DNA from: Caldisericia bacterium
GTDB lineage: Bacteria > Caldisericota > Caldisericia > B22-G15
Length of the DNA stretch: 64,000 nucleotides
Assembly: GCA_026414995.1 (NCBI GenBank)
Contig: JAOAHY010000001.1
Location: forward strand, 104,116 to 168,115
Reading direction: 5' to 3'
A program made the translations under genes and the position numbers. The notes under the pieces are model-generated. The model saw nothing but the letters and a program-made list of their open reading frames with translations. It was not told the DNA's origin and searched no databases. The first letter of the stretch is position 1, and every line of letters starts with the position of its first letter. Positions 1-8,365 of this stretch are shown here, in pieces.

Positions 1-136
1 AGTTAAGTTTTTTAAAATAAAGTGTTGGTAAATCCCTTTTTGGATTCTTAAATAAATTTGTAGCATAAACACCACTAAATACTAATAACCCTGAAAGTAG
101 AATAATCAAAAAAATTATTAGAATTTTTTCTTTCAT
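1..136 (-). CDS. N-terminal part of a small membrane or secreted protein (runs off window)
   Basis: An open frame starts at an ATG (positions 136-134) on the minus strand and continues to the window edge, giving about 45 residues that begin MKEKILIIFLIILLSG. A strong ribosome binding site, GGAGGTGAGG, lies just upstream (about 142-150). The N-terminus has two positive residues followed by a long hydrophobic stretch, so it is a signal peptide or membrane anchor. The visible remainder (ending near LYFKKLN) is too short to place in a family. It lies downstream of the tRNA pair on the same strand. The gene is real to judge from the ribosome site, but its function is unknown. Confidence 0.7.
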   Translation of the reverse strand, partial: MKEKILIIFLIILLSGLLVFSGVYATNLFKNPKRDLPTLYFKKLN

Positions 137-190
137 GATACCTCACCTCCACCTATTTATACTTTATAAATTTCAATTTTGTTACAACTA

Positions 191-278
191 TGGTGCCGGA
201 GGTGGGAATCGAACCCACACGGACTCATCGTCCGAGGGATTTTAAGTCCCTTGCGTCTGCCTGTTCCGCCACTCCGGC
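191..278 (-). tRNA. tRNA-Leu (anticodon UAA), CCA encoded
   Basis: On the minus strand the sequence folds as a class II tRNA. The acceptor arm GCCGGAG pairs with CTCCGGC, followed by discriminator A and an encoded CCA (191-193). The T arm contains GTTCGATTC. The anticodon loop CTTAAAA gives UAA. A long variable arm (CGGACG..AGTCCG type) fits leucine. It follows tRNA-Cys by two bases, so both are probably processed from one transcript. Confidence 0.97.
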
Positions 279-280
279 AC

Positions 281-355
281 TGGAGGCGGCACCCGGATTT
301 GAACCGGGGAATAACGGTTTTGCAGACCGTCGCCTTACCACTTGGCTATGCCGCC
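281..355 (-). tRNA. tRNA-Cys (anticodon GCA), CCA encoded
   Basis: The minus-strand acceptor GGCGGCA pairs with TGCCGCC. The discriminator is U, the identity element for cysteine tRNA, followed by encoded CCA (281-283). The anticodon loop CTGCAAA gives GCA, and the T loop is GTTCAAATC. It is the first of the Cys-Leu tandem pair and is preceded by a recognisable promoter. Confidence 0.97.
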
Positions 356-369
356 AACCACTAAGTTTA

Positions 370-397
370 TTTATATCAAACTTATACATTATTTCAA
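370..397 (-). promoter_or_regulatory. Promoter of the tRNA-Cys/tRNA-Leu transcript
   Basis: On the minus strand a TTGAAA -35 (392-397) is separated by 16 bp from a TATAAA -10 (370-375). The predicted start is near 363, a few bases before the tRNA-Cys 5' end at 355. This is one of the few promoters here with a good -35 box. Confidence 0.7.
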
Positions 398-403
398 GTT
401 ATT

Positions 404-412
404 TGATAAAAT
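404..412 (+). promoter_or_regulatory. Extended -10 promoter giving a leaderless tatD mRNA
   Basis: TGATAAAAT is an extended -10 whose hexamer TAAAAT occupies 407-412. Only 8 bp separate it from the ATG at 421, and there is no Shine-Dalgarno site. Transcription should begin at or within about two bases of the start codon. Confidence 0.6.
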
Positions 413-420
413 ATAAAAAT

Positions 421-1200
421 ATGGACTATTTTTTTATAGATTCACATATACACCTGGATATGAAAATTTTTGATTCAGATAGAGAAGAAGTGATAAAAAA
501 ATCCTTTGAAAATAATGTTAAATATTTTTTGAATGTGGGTTATGATTTTAAATCTTCCATCAATTCAAATAGATTATCACAAATCAATAAATTCATCTTT
601 GCTTCAATTGGTTTTCATCCACATGATGCAAAAGATTTTAAAGAAGAATATTTATTAAAATTTGAAAGATTAATCAAAGAAAATAAGAAAATTATCGCTA
701 TAGGAGAAATTGGTCTTGATTACTATAGAAATCTTTCACCAAAAGAAATTCAAATTGAGATTTTTAAAAAACAGATAGAATTTGCTATTGATTTGAATTT
801 ACCAATTATTATACATGAAAGAGATAGTTTTTGGGATACTATTGAAATTATAAATAATTATAAAGGAAGGATAAAAGGAGTATTTCATTGCTTTAGTGGC
901 GATATCTCAAAAATAAAAGAAATTATTAAATTAGATTTTTATGTTGGTATAGGAGGTACAATTACTTATCCAAAAAATAATATTTTAAGAGAAACAATTA
1001 AAAGAGCGCCTCTTGAAAGAATATTACTTGAAACAGACGCTCCATATCTTCCTCCTCAAAATTTTAGAGGAAAAAGAAATGAACCTAAATTTTTAATATA
1101 TACTGCCGAATATTTAGCAAAATTAATTAATATACCCTTAGAAAAATTATCTGAAATTACAAATAAAAACTTTTCAGAACTATTTAAAATTAATTTTTAA
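421..1200 (+). CDS. tatD: TatD-family metal-dependent DNase
   Basis: The 259-aa product is a TatD-type hydrolase, a TIM-barrel nuclease/deoxyribonuclease that uses two metals. All family motifs are present: DSHIHLD with His9 and His11, GEIGLD (residues 95-100) with the metal-ligand Glu96, His132 in IHERD, His156 in HCFSG, and ETDAPYLPP with Asp206. The open frame extends upstream through both tRNA genes, but that part cannot be coding. The start is therefore the ATG at 421, which gives the usual family N-terminus and length. No ribosome site precedes it; a -10 element sits 8 bp upstream, so the mRNA is probably leaderless. Family members act in DNA repair or degradation, and the exact substrate here is not determined. 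Confidence 0.93.
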   Translation: MDYFFIDSHIHLDMKIFDSDREEVIKKSFENNVKYFLNVGYDFKSSINSNRLSQINKFIFASIGFHPHDAKDFKEEYLLKFERLIKENKKIIAIGEIGLDYYRNLSPKEIQIEIFKKQIEFAIDLNLPIIIHERDSFWDTIEIINNYKGRIKGVFHCFSGDISKIKEIIKLDFYVGIGGTITYPKNNILRETIKRAPLERILLETDAPYLPPQNFRGKRNEPKFLIYTAEYLAKLINIPLEKLSEITNKNFSELFKINF

Positions 1201-1228
1201 CTCTCCAATAATTTGAATGCCAAAATTC

Positions 1229-1256
1229 TTGACAATGTAAAAAAATAAAATAATCT
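1229..1256 (+). promoter_or_regulatory. Promoter of the amino-acid ABC transporter operon
   Basis: A consensus TTGACA -35 (1229-1234), a 16-bp spacer and TAATCT (1251-1256) precede the binding-protein gene, whose AGGAGG ribosome site lies at about 1276-1281. The expected start is near 1263. Confidence 0.6.
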
Positions 1257-1286
1257 AATATTTATAAACCTTTTTAGGAGGTAAAG

Positions 1287-2297
1287 ATGTTAAAGAAATT
1301 TTTATTAATTATTTTTATGATTTCTTTTATTGGAATTTTAATTAGTTGTAAATCTGAGAGTCAAACTACTCTCTCAGGTGTTTTAAAAGATGAAAATGGT
1401 TCACCTTTAAAAGGTGTAGCAATCAATTTAGACTCACTTTCAACAACTACTAACGATAGAGGTGAATTTGAATTTAAAAACTTAGAAGAGAAAGTTTATA
1501 GATTAAGTGTTAATCATGAAGGGTTTTATCCTTTAAATCAAAATATAAATATATCAAAAGGCACAAACAGTGTAAATTTAACACTAAAAATGACAACATT
1601 AACAAAAGCAAGAAATAGAGGTTACTTACTTGTTGGTTCAGATGTGACATATCCTCCATTTGAATATATGGAAAATGGAAAACCTGTTGGTTTTGATATT
1701 GATTTGATTAATTTAATTGCACAAGGAATGGGTCTTAATGGTGCTCAAATTATTGATACTGCATGGGATGGAATTTTTGCAGCATTAAAAACAGAAAAAT
1801 TTGATATAATTATTTCTTCTGTAACTATAACTGAAGAAAGAAGAAAAGAGATGCTATTTTCAGATCCATATTATGATTCTGGTCAAATTATTGCTGTAAG
1901 AAGAGATGATAACAGAATAAAAAACGAAAATGATCTTATTGGAAAAGTTGTTGGAGTTCAAATAAATACAACAGGAGATTTTACTGCACAAAAACTTTCT
2001 GGAATTAAAGAAATTAAAAGATATGATGATATTCAACAAGCATTTCAAGATCTTGAACTTGGAAGAATTGATGCAGTTTTAAATGATTTACCTGTAAATG
2101 CCTGGTTTGCAAAAGAAAGAAAAAATGTAAAACTTGTTGGAAAACTTTTAACTATAGAACAATATGGAATTTGTGCTCGTCTTGAAGATCAAACTTTGAT
2201 TGATGAGATAAATAAATCATTAAAAAATTTAAGGGATAGTGGTAAGTATAGAGAAGTTTATGTGAAGTGGTTTGGTGTTGAACCTCCTCAAAAGTAA
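1287..2297 (+). CDS. Amino-acid ABC transporter substrate-binding lipoprotein with N-terminal regulatory-like domain
   Basis: The 336-aa lipoprotein has a signal peptide ending in a lipobox, with the acylated cysteine at residue 21 (ILIS|C). Residues about 28-105 form a carboxypeptidase regulatory-like (beta-sandwich) domain of the form SGVLKDENGSPLKGV..TTTNDRGEFEF. Residues about 112-333 are a family 3 solute-binding domain (SBP_bac_3) with the typical start VGSDVTYPPFEYMENGKPVGFDIDL and a C-terminal YVKWFG. It should bind a polar or charged amino acid outside the membrane and deliver it to the permease and ATPase encoded immediately downstream. The start is fixed by AGGAGG 6 bp upstream. 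The extra beta domain is unusual for a binding protein. Confidence 0.93.
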   Translation: MLKKFLLIIFMISFIGILISCKSESQTTLSGVLKDENGSPLKGVAINLDSLSTTTNDRGEFEFKNLEEKVYRLSVNHEGFYPLNQNINISKGTNSVNLTLKMTTLTKARNRGYLLVGSDVTYPPFEYMENGKPVGFDIDLINLIAQGMGLNGAQIIDTAWDGIFAALKTEKFDIIISSVTITEERRKEMLFSDPYYDSGQIIAVRRDDNRIKNENDLIGKVVGVQINTTGDFTAQKLSGIKEIKRYDDIQQAFQDLELGRIDAVLNDLPVNAWFAKERKNVKLVGKLLTIEQYGICARLEDQTLIDEINKSLKNLRDSGKYREVYVKWFGVEPPQK

Positions 2298-2305
2298 GGT
2301 TAAAA

Positions 2306-2974
2306 ATGACAGGCCTTGATTTTAGATTATCACTTTTAATTAACTCCATACCAATATTAATAAATGGAGCAAAATTTACTATTTTATTTTCTGTAATTTC
2401 AATATTTTTTGGTATAATTATTGGGCTTGGTGCCTCCTTACTTAAAATTTCAAAAAACCCTCTTTTAAAAACTATTGGGAGTACCTATATAGAAGTTATC
2501 AGGGGTACTCCCCTTTTACTTCATATTATGGTAGCTTATTATGGACTTGCAGCATTCAATATAAAACTTGATTATTTCACTGCAGGAGTTCTTGCTCTAT
2601 CGATAAATTCAGGTGCTTATTGTGGAGAAATTTTTAGAGCAGGAATTGAATCGATTGAAAAAGGCCAAATGGAGGCAGCAAGATCTGTCGGAATGACATA
2701 TGGTCAAGCAATGAGATATGTTATTCTTCCACAAGCATTTAAAAGAGTTATTCCACCTTTAACAAACGAATTTGTTGCAATGCTTAAAGATTCATCTTTA
2801 CTTTCAATAATTGCAGTTCCAGAATTATTAAGAAATGCTAGACAACTTATGGGTACAAAAGCAAATGTTTGGACTCCACTTATTGGTGCTGCACTTATAT
2901 ATCTTGTATTAACTCTTCCACTGACTCGACTTGCATATATTTTAGAAAGGAGGATGGCAAAAGGTGGCATATAA
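2306..2974 (+). CDS. Polar amino-acid ABC transporter permease
   Basis: The 222-aa integral membrane protein belongs to the HisM/GlnP permease family. It contains the coupling-helix motif [20 protein letters not shown] followed by [14 protein letters not shown] (residues about 117-152), through which the permease contacts the ATPase. About five membrane helices are visible. It begins 8 bp after the binding-protein gene and overlaps the ATPase gene by 11 bp, so the three genes form one operon. As a single permease gene it probably acts as a homodimer. Confidence 0.95.
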   Translation: MTGLDFRLSLLINSIPILINGAKFTILFSVISIFFGIIIGLGASLLKISKNPLLKTIGSTYIEVIRGTPLLLHIMVAYYGLAAFNIKLDYFTAGVLALSINSGAYCGEIFRAGIESIEKGQMEAARSVGMTYGQAMRYVILPQAFKRVIPPLTNEFVAMLKDSSLLSIIAVPELLRNARQLMGTKANVWTPLIGAALIYLVLTLPLTRLAYILERRMAKGGI

Positions 2975-3713
2975 TAACAATAATGTTATTTTGAAGATAA
3001 GAAATTTATATAAGCATTTTGGTAAATTAGATGTTTTAAAAAATATTAATTTAGATTTACATAAACAGGAGGTTCTTGTAATCATTGGTCCATCAGGTGC
3101 AGGTAAATCTACACTTATCAGATGTATTAATAGATTAGAAGAACCAACCTCAGGAGATATATATTTTGATGGAGAAAAAATTGATAGAAACACAGATTAT
3201 AATAAGTTAAGAGAAAGAATTGGAATGGTTTTTCAAAGATTTAATTTATTTTATCATCTAACTGCACTCGAAAATATAACACTACCTTTAAAAGTTGTAA
3301 AGAAGAAATCAGAAGAAGAAGCAAAAAAAATTGCATTTGAATATCTCGAAAAGGTAGGACTTAAAAATAGAGCAAATCACTATCCAATACAACTTTCAGG
3401 AGGAGAACAACAAAGAGTTGCAATTGCTAGAGCATTAGCACTTCAACCAGATATTATGCTTTTCGACGAACCAACTTCAGCAATTGATGTTGAGTTAATA
3501 AAAGATGTTCTTGATGTTATGAAGGTTCTTGCAAGAGATGGAATGACAATGATTGTTGTTTCACATGAAATGGGTTTCGCAAAAGAAGTAGGTGATAGAA
3601 TAATATTTATGGATAAGGGCGAAATTGTAGAAGAGGGTGAACCTGAAGAATTTTTTAAAAATCCAAAAACAGAAAGAGCAAAACAATTCCTTTCCAGAAT
3701 AATTAATATTTAA
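2964..3713 (+). CDS. Amino-acid ABC transporter ATP-binding protein (GlnQ type)
   Basis: The 249-aa ATPase completes the importer. It has Walker [10 protein letters not shown] (42-50), signature [16 protein letters not shown] (from 144) and Walker [11 protein letters not shown] with Asp168 and Glu169. The D-loop reads SAID where most relatives have SALD, a mild change. Translation starts at a GTG (2964) inside the end of the permease gene, served by AGGAGG about 10 bp upstream. The substrate is a polar amino acid by family, but the sequence does not identify which. Confidence 0.95.
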   Translation: MAYNNNNVILKIRNLYKHFGKLDVLKNINLDLHKQEVLVIIGPSGAGKSTLIRCINRLEEPTSGDIYFDGEKIDRNTDYNKLRERIGMVFQRFNLFYHLTALENITLPLKVVKKKSEEEAKKIAFEYLEKVGLKNRANHYPIQLSGGEQQRVAIARALALQPDIMLFDEPTSAIDVELIKDVLDVMKVLARDGMTMIVVSHEMGFAKEVGDRIIFMDKGEIVEEGEPEEFFKNPKTERAKQFLSRIINI

Positions 3714-3730
3714 CAAAACTAATTTCATTG

Positions 3731-3736
3731 TATAAT
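3731..3736 (+). promoter_or_regulatory. Probable -10 element for lgt
   Basis: A perfect TATAAT lies 33 bp before the lgt start. A TTAACA (3710-3715) upstream is a weak -35 with short 15-bp spacing. A clear AGGAGA ribosome site follows, so this is a conventional leadered transcript. Confidence 0.45.
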
Positions 3737-3769
3737 TAAATTTGACTTCTTTTTTAAAGGAGAGATAAA

Positions 3770-4600
3770 ATGTATCCAATATTTATTAGAATTGGAGATT
3801 TTGCAATTAGATGGTATGGAGTTATGATTGCTCTTTCAGTTATAATTGGAATTATTTACTCATATAGAGAGTTTAAAAAAATTGGTATTAATGATGATAC
3901 TTTTTACGATTATGTCATATGGTTGATAATTTTTGGTGTTCTTGGAGCAAGATTATTTTATATTCTCTTTAACACACCTTTATATTATTTTAAAAACCCA
4001 CTTAGAATATTTTATTTATGGGAAGGTGGTCTATCTTATTTAGGTATAGTAGTTATAGGTTATATTTTTTCATATTATTATTGGAAAAAAAGAGGAAATT
4101 TATTTTATAAAGTTGCTGATATAGCATCAATACCTCTTGCTTTAGGTTGGGGTATTGGAAGAATTGGTTGCACTCTTAATGGATGCTGTTATGGAAAACC
4201 CACTGGTCTACCTTTTCCATTTTCTATAACATTTACAAATCCAGAATCATTTGCTGCAATAGGAATATCAAGATATCCAACTCAACCTCTACTCTCAATT
4301 CTCGGTTTTATAACTTTTTTTGTTCTTTTAAAATTAAAAGGGAAAATTAAAATTGATGGTGCAATATTTAGCTTATTTTTGGTTTTTTATGGAGCTTCAA
4401 CTTTTATAGTAGAGTTTTTAAGAGGAGATCACTTTCCTATATTTGGATTAACTCCTGCTCAATGGGGCGTTTTTCCTATACTTATATTTGCATATCTATT
4501 CTATAAATCTTCTCCCACCCTAAAACATGAAAAAGAAAAACATCAAACTGAAACTTTTTTAGAAACTCAGCTTGAGAATAAAGATGATGAGGTGAATTAA
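3770..4600 (+). CDS. lgt: Phosphatidylglycerol:prolipoprotein diacylglyceryl transferase
   Basis: The 276-aa multi-pass membrane enzyme transfers diacylglycerol to the lipobox cysteine of prolipoproteins. The N-terminus (MYPIFIRIGDFAIRWYG) and the core GRIGCTLNGCCYGKPTGLPF (from residue 130, with the conserved Arg131) are Lgt hallmarks. The Cys-rich NGCCYG version replaces the NGELYG seen in many proteobacteria. Several predicted lipoproteins in this window are its substrates. The hydrophilic tail (about residues 243-276) runs 119 bp into the oppositely oriented ispE gene. Confidence 0.95.
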   Translation: MYPIFIRIGDFAIRWYGVMIALSVIIGIIYSYREFKKIGINDDTFYDYVIWLIIFGVLGARLFYILFNTPLYYFKNPLRIFYLWEGGLSYLGIVVIGYIFSYYYWKKRGNLFYKVADIASIPLALGWGIGRIGCTLNGCCYGKPTGLPFPFSITFTNPESFAAIGISRYPTQPLLSILGFITFFVLLKLKGKIKIDGAIFSLFLVFYGASTFIVEFLRGDHFPIFGLTPAQWGVFPILIFAYLFYKSSPTLKHEKEKHQTETFLETQLENKDDEVN

Positions 4601-5342
4601 AGAAACAAACAAATGAAGAGCCACTTCCAGACATAACAACATTTATTGAAAAGTGTTTCAATAAAATTTCTTTTAATTCTTTTAATTCGGGTTTTATTTT
4701 AAAAGAATATTCTTCAAGATCATTTTTTAAATATTGAATAAAATCATTACCTAACAAAATTTTATCAAGAACTTTATCAGTTATAATATCTTTTTTTATA
4801 ATTTTATCTATTGATCTATAAACATCTTTTGTTGAGACTCTAATTTTTGGATAAACAACCGAAAAGAAAAATTCTCTATCTTTAGCATATACAGGAAATA
4901 CCTTTTCACCCTTCCCCTCAATTAGTAATAATTTTTCATCTCTTAAAAAAAGATTAACATCAGATCCTAATTCTTTCCCTATATCTAATAAAGTATCTTC
5001 ATCAAGTGGACCTTTATAAATTTGATTTAAAGATTTTAAAACCCTAGCAGCATTAGAACTTCCTCCACCAAGACCGCTACCAATTGGTATATTTTTCCTA
5101 ATTTTTATTATTATTTCATCCTTCAATTTTGTTTTTTCAAAAAATTTTTTCTTTGCTTTTTCAACAATATCGTTTTCTATAACTATATTTTCATAGATAA
5201 CTTTATTTTCCCCAAACTCAAAATATATTTCATCATAAAGAGGAATTTTCAAAACAAGACTTTTAATTGAGTGATATCCATCAGGAAGTTTCGATAGAAT
5301 ATCAAGAGTTAAATTTATTTTAGCTTCTGATAAAAATTTCAT
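4482..5342 (-). CDS. ispE: 4-diphosphocytidyl-2-C-methyl-D-erythritol kinase
   Basis: The 286-aa GHMP-family kinase phosphorylates CDP-methylerythritol in the MEP route to isoprenoids. It has the N-terminal KINLTLDILSKLPDGYH (catalytic Lys8), the glycine-rich ATP loop PIGSGLGGGSSNAA (86-99), GSDVNLFL with the catalytic Asp128, and the C-terminal MSGSGSSFVCFF motif. It starts inside the end of rsmA (23-bp overlap), a common rsmA-ispE pairing. Its 3' end overlaps the lgt 3' end by 119 bp in antisense. Both reading frames look intact in the overlap. Confidence 0.95.
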   Translation of the reverse strand: MKFLSEAKINLTLDILSKLPDGYHSIKSLVLKIPLYDEIYFEFGENKVIYENIVIENDIVEKAKKKFFEKTKLKDEIIIKIRKNIPIGSGLGGGSSNAARVLKSLNQIYKGPLDEDTLLDIGKELGSDVNLFLRDEKLLLIEGKGEKVFPVYAKDREFFFSVVYPKIRVSTKDVYRSIDKIIKKDIITDKVLDKILLGNDFIQYLKNDLEEYSFKIKPELKELKEILLKHFSINVVMSGSGSSFVCFFNSPHHLYSQAEFLKKFQFDVFLFHVLGWEKIYRIDMQI

Positions 5343-6078
5343 ATAAATTTAAAAAATCTTCTACTTTTAGATTTTCGGGTCTTAAATTTAAATCAATTGA
5401 TAAATTTTCAGTTATTAACTTTGATATAACTTTATTTAATTTTTTTCTTCTTTTTGAAAATATCTCTTTTAAAAATTTCTCATAATGTTCGAAATCTTCT
5501 TCCCATAATTTTTTTCTTTTAAAATAAATAAAAATAGAATCAACATCAGGTCTCGGATAAAAATTATTTTTGCTAAAAATTTTTATTGCTTTCAAATCAA
5601 AAAAGGTCTGTAAAAATATTGATATAGCACCATAATTTTTTGAGTTTTCTTTTGCTGTAATTCTTTCTCCTAATTCTTTCTGAATCATAAAGTATCCATC
5701 TATTAAACCATTAATTTTTGAACATTTCTTTAAAATTTCAGTAGATATTGAATATGGAAGATTTGAGAAAAATCTAAATTTTTCTGGAAAATTTTCTTCT
5801 TTTAAAAAATCCATAAATTTAATTTCAATATTTTTATAAAAAATTATATTTTCATTTATTATATCTTTTAATCTTTCATCTATTTCGTAAGTAACTACTT
5901 TTTTAACTCTTTTTGCAATTTCTTTTGTTAAATCTCCTGTACCAGTTCCGACTTCAATTATTATGTCATCTTCACTAAAGTCTGTTAGATTTATTAATTC
6001 TTCACGTTTTCCAACAAAAAAATTTTGGCCTAAACTCTTCTTGAATTTAAATTTTTTAAAAAAATCTTTTTTGTTCAA
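5320..6078 (-). CDS. rsmA: 16S rRNA (adenine(1518)-N6/adenine(1519)-N6)-dimethyltransferase
   Basis: The 252-aa KsgA-type enzyme dimethylates two adenines near the 3' end of 16S rRNA during small-subunit maturation. Visible signatures are SLGQNFF (15-21), the SAM-binding EVGTGTGDLT (42-51), the catalytic motif NLPYSIS (106-112) and FYPRPDVDSIFI. The start is a TTG overlapping the upstream gene's stop as TTGA, which places the family N-terminus correctly. It lies between a small membrane protein gene and ispE in one minus-strand operon. Confidence 0.96.
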   Translation of the reverse strand: MNKKDFFKKFKFKKSLGQNFFVGKREELINLTDFSEDDIIIEVGTGTGDLTKEIAKRVKKVVTYEIDERLKDIINENIIFYKNIEIKFMDFLKEENFPEKFRFFSNLPYSISTEILKKCSKINGLIDGYFMIQKELGERITAKENSKNYGAISIFLQTFFDLKAIKIFSKNNFYPRPDVDSIFIYFKRKKLWEEDFEHYEKFLKEIFSKRRKKLNKVISKLITENLSIDLNLRPENLKVEDFLNLYEIFIRS

Positions 6079-6395
6079 ATTTTAAACTCTTCAGAAATAT
6101 CACCAATAATGGGGATTTTATAAAATTTTCCAAGAAGTGCTTCAATAAATGCATAAAGTGCTACTAAAAATATTATAACACCAATTATGTATTTAAAGAT
6201 CCATCCAATCAAAGGAATTTTACCAAGAACCCAAATCACTACTTCAAAAATGAAAAGAACAAAACCTTGTTTTGCATGCGAATGTACAAATTGATCATCT
6301 TTAACAAGAACAAGAGGTATAATGAAAAGTAGTGGAATATAACTGATAGCTGAAATTATTCTTCTTTCATCTTCTTTATCTATTTTTATCTCCAT
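6075..6395 (-). CDS. Small DUF4870-like membrane protein
   Basis: The 106-aa protein has a short charged N-terminus (MEIKIDKEDERR) and three hydrophobic segments: PLLFIIPLVLV, GFVLFIFEVVIWVLG and FKYIIGVIIFLVALYAF. Between them lies DDQFVHSHAKQGFVLF, which fits the DUF4870/TIC20-like small membrane protein pattern with its conserved Q/F-H-x-K/R-Q. An AGGAGA ribosome site lies before the ATG. It overlaps rsmA by TTGA and the upstream unknown gene by 20 bp. Its function is unknown. Confidence 0.75.
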   Translation of the reverse strand: MEIKIDKEDERRIISAISYIPLLFIIPLVLVKDDQFVHSHAKQGFVLFIFEVVIWVLGKIPLIGWIFKYIIGVIIFLVALYAFIEALLGKFYKIPIIGDISEEFKI

Positions 6396-7080
6396 TTCTC
6401 TTTCTCCTTTTATTTTTGCTTTCTTTTAATTTTTTAATCTCTTTCTCTAGTTCGTCTATCTTTCTTAAAAGATAATCATTCTTTTCTTCAAGAGTTGTAT
6501 CAAGATAAAGATCTGGTACGATTGGTAAATTAAAATTTATTTCATCATCATATTCACTAATATCTTCATAGGGTATTGTATTTATATCTTGTATTATTTG
6601 TATCATTCTTCTTTCTTTTAATTCCTCTTCATCTTCAATATCTTTATTTATTTTGTTCAAGAGAACAGTTGGAACAAAAATTACTATTTTTCCGTCTTCA
6701 GTTTTACCAATTGTTCCATATCTCTCTTTGAAATCAAGAATAAATGAAGGTGAAACCATATAAACATCATTATCTTCATCAACAAAAACAACAGATGCCT
6801 TTATTGGTTTTTTCTTTTTCAATTCATCAAATTTTTTTATAAAATCTTTAATATAATCGCTTTCAATTATTACACATTTATCTCCGAAATGATAAGAATT
6901 GAAAAATTTAAAATGTTTATTCATTCCTTTTATTATAGAATGTGTTTTAAGTAATATAAAAAATGAATTAGAATTTACATAATAACTATTTCTATCAATT
7001 TTTACTATCTTTTCAATCTCATCTGAAAATGTTTCTTTTAAAGTTCTTTTTAGTAAAAGTTTTACATCTTCTTTTATCAT
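6376..7080 (-). CDS. Uncharacterised 234-aa cytoplasmic protein with Lys-rich coiled-coil tail
   Basis: I do not recognise this protein. It has no signal peptide or membrane segment. The first 150 residues are mixed alpha/beta in character (for example ASVVFVDEDNDVYMVSPSFI and GKTEDGKIVIFVPTVLL). Residues about 150-200 are strongly acidic, and the end is a heptad-like helix (LLRKIDELEKEIKKLKES) finishing in a basic KNKRRKRNGDKNR tail that could bind nucleic acid or the membrane. A TGG-TAAAAT extended -10 ends 7 bp before the ATG with no ribosome site, so it should be the leaderless first gene of the rsmA-ispE operon. Confidence 0.75.
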   Translation of the reverse strand: MIKEDVKLLLKRTLKETFSDEIEKIVKIDRNSYYVNSNSFFILLKTHSIIKGMNKHFKFFNSYHFGDKCVIIESDYIKDFIKKFDELKKKKPIKASVVFVDEDNDVYMVSPSFILDFKERYGTIGKTEDGKIVIFVPTVLLNKINKDIEDEEELKERRMIQIIQDINTIPYEDISEYDDEINFNLPIVPDLYLDTTLEEKNDYLLRKIDELEKEIKKLKESKNKRRKRNGDKNR

Positions 7081-7087
7081 AAGTTAT

Positions 7088-7096
7088 ATTTTACCA
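7088..7096 (-). promoter_or_regulatory. Extended -10 promoter giving a leaderless mRNA
   Basis: On the minus strand TGGTAAAAT (hexamer 7088-7093) ends 7 bp before the ATG at 7080. No Shine-Dalgarno sequence is present. It lies just upstream of the stop codon side of the nucleotide-sugar dehydrogenase gene, giving the rsmA-ispE operon its own start. Confidence 0.6.
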
Positions 7097-7099
7097 CAA

Positions 7100-8365
7100 T
7101 TAAAATGAAATAGTGTATTTTGTTTTTGGTAGAATTCCAAAAGGATCAAGTATAGGTTTTTTAATTTCTAATAATATTTCATATGGAATACCTGAATGAT
7201 TTGTACCTATTACAATTAAATCGTAACTCTTCAATTTTGTCTTTGTAATTTTCTCACTTAATAAAATTTTATTTTTTATTTTTATCTTCTCAATAAATGG
7301 ATCATAATATGAGACCATTATACCTTTGTTTAAAAGAATTTCTATAAATTTTATTGGTTGGGAATTTCTTATATCATTAACATCTTTCTTATAAGTAATA
7401 CCTATTATAAAAACTTTTTTCTTTTTTAGATAATTTTTAATCTTTTCAAACCAAAAATATGGCATACTTTTATTTATTAAATTTGAATATTCGATAGAAG
7501 AAAATTTAAACCCAAACTTTTTTCCTCTTTCAAGAAGAAAAATTGGAACTGTTGGTATACAATCACCCCCAACTCCCCAATTTGGATAAAATGGAACAAA
7601 TCCATATGGTTTTGTTTTAGCTCCTTCTATTATTTCAAATACATCAACACCATCCTTTGATGTAAGTTTTGCAAATTCATTTATGAATGAGATATTTACA
7701 AATCTAAAACTATTCTCAAGAAGTTTAATATATTCTGCAACTTTTGTTGATGAAACAGGTATAACTCTATAAAAAATGTGAGAATAAAAGAATGTGCCCA
7801 AAGCAAGAGAGTTTTCATCTATTCCACTTATAATTTTAGGGATTTCTTCAACTGGATAATCACTTCCTGGGTTAATTCTCTCAGGTGAAAAACATAAATA
7901 AAAATTTTTTCCACTTTTTTTGAGTTTTGGGTAAATTAACTCTTCTGTTGTTCCAGGTGGTAAAGTACTTTCAATAATAATAAGAGTTCCATCTTTTAGA
8001 TTCTTTCTTATATCTCTTATTGCCTTTAAAACAAATTTTAATTCCGGTGATTCACTCTCGTTTAATGGAGTCGGAACTGATATTATAAATATATCAACAT
8101 TTTCAAGATCTTTAATTTTATTTGTAGGTAAAAAACTATTATTCAAAAAAATTTGTATATCATCACTTTTTATATCAACTAAATATGATTTTCCTTTTTT
8201 TAATAAGTTTATCTTCTCAAGAGAAATATCATATCCAATTACTTTAAAACCTTTTTTTAAAATTGTTATAGCTAAAGTTAATCCAACATAACCTAAACCA
8301 ATTACACCTATTGAGCTTTCCTTATTCTTAATTCTATTTTTTAATTCTAAGAAACTCTCTTCCAT
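7100..8365 (-). CDS. Nucleotide-sugar dehydrogenase (UDP-GlcNAc/ManNAc or UDP-Glc 6-dehydrogenase family)
   Basis: The 421-aa enzyme oxidises C6 of a nucleotide sugar to the uronic acid with two NAD+. It has the Rossmann motif VIGLGYVGLT (21-30), SVPTP, the STLPPGTTE loop typical of the UDP-HexNAc branch (WbpA/WecC-like), FSPERINPG, and the catalytic cysteine at 269 in GGDCIP. The C-terminal domain includes GITYKKDVNDIRNSQP. The gene overlaps the end of enolase by 32 bp and has no visible ribosome site, suggesting coupled translation. The product probably feeds a surface polysaccharide, but no glycosyltransferases are nearby. Confidence 0.9.
   Translation of the reverse strand: MEESFLELKNRIKNKESSIGVIGLGYVGLTLAITILKKGFKVIGYDISLEKINLLKKGKSYLVDIKSDDIQIFLNNSFLPTNKIKDLENVDIFIISVPTPLNESESPELKFVLKAIRDIRKNLKDGTLIIIESTLPPGTTEELIYPKLKKSGKNFYLCFSPERINPGSDYPVEEIPKIISGIDENSLALGTFFYSHIFYRVIPVSSTKVAEYIKLLENSFRFVNISFINEFAKLTSKDGVDVFEIIEGAKTKPYGFVPFYPNWGVGGDCIPTVPIFLLERGKKFGFKFSSIEYSNLINKSMPYFWFEKIKNYLKKKKVFIIGITYKKDVNDIRNSQPIKFIEILLNKGIMVSYYDPFIEKIKIKNKILLSEKITKTKLKSYDLIVIGTNHSGIPYEILLEIKKPILDPFGILPKTKYTISF

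Noticed and set aside
190..420. Upstream extension of the TatD reading frame through both tRNA genes
   Set aside because: It spans two tRNA genes on the other strand and has no ribosome site. The family N-terminus begins at 421.
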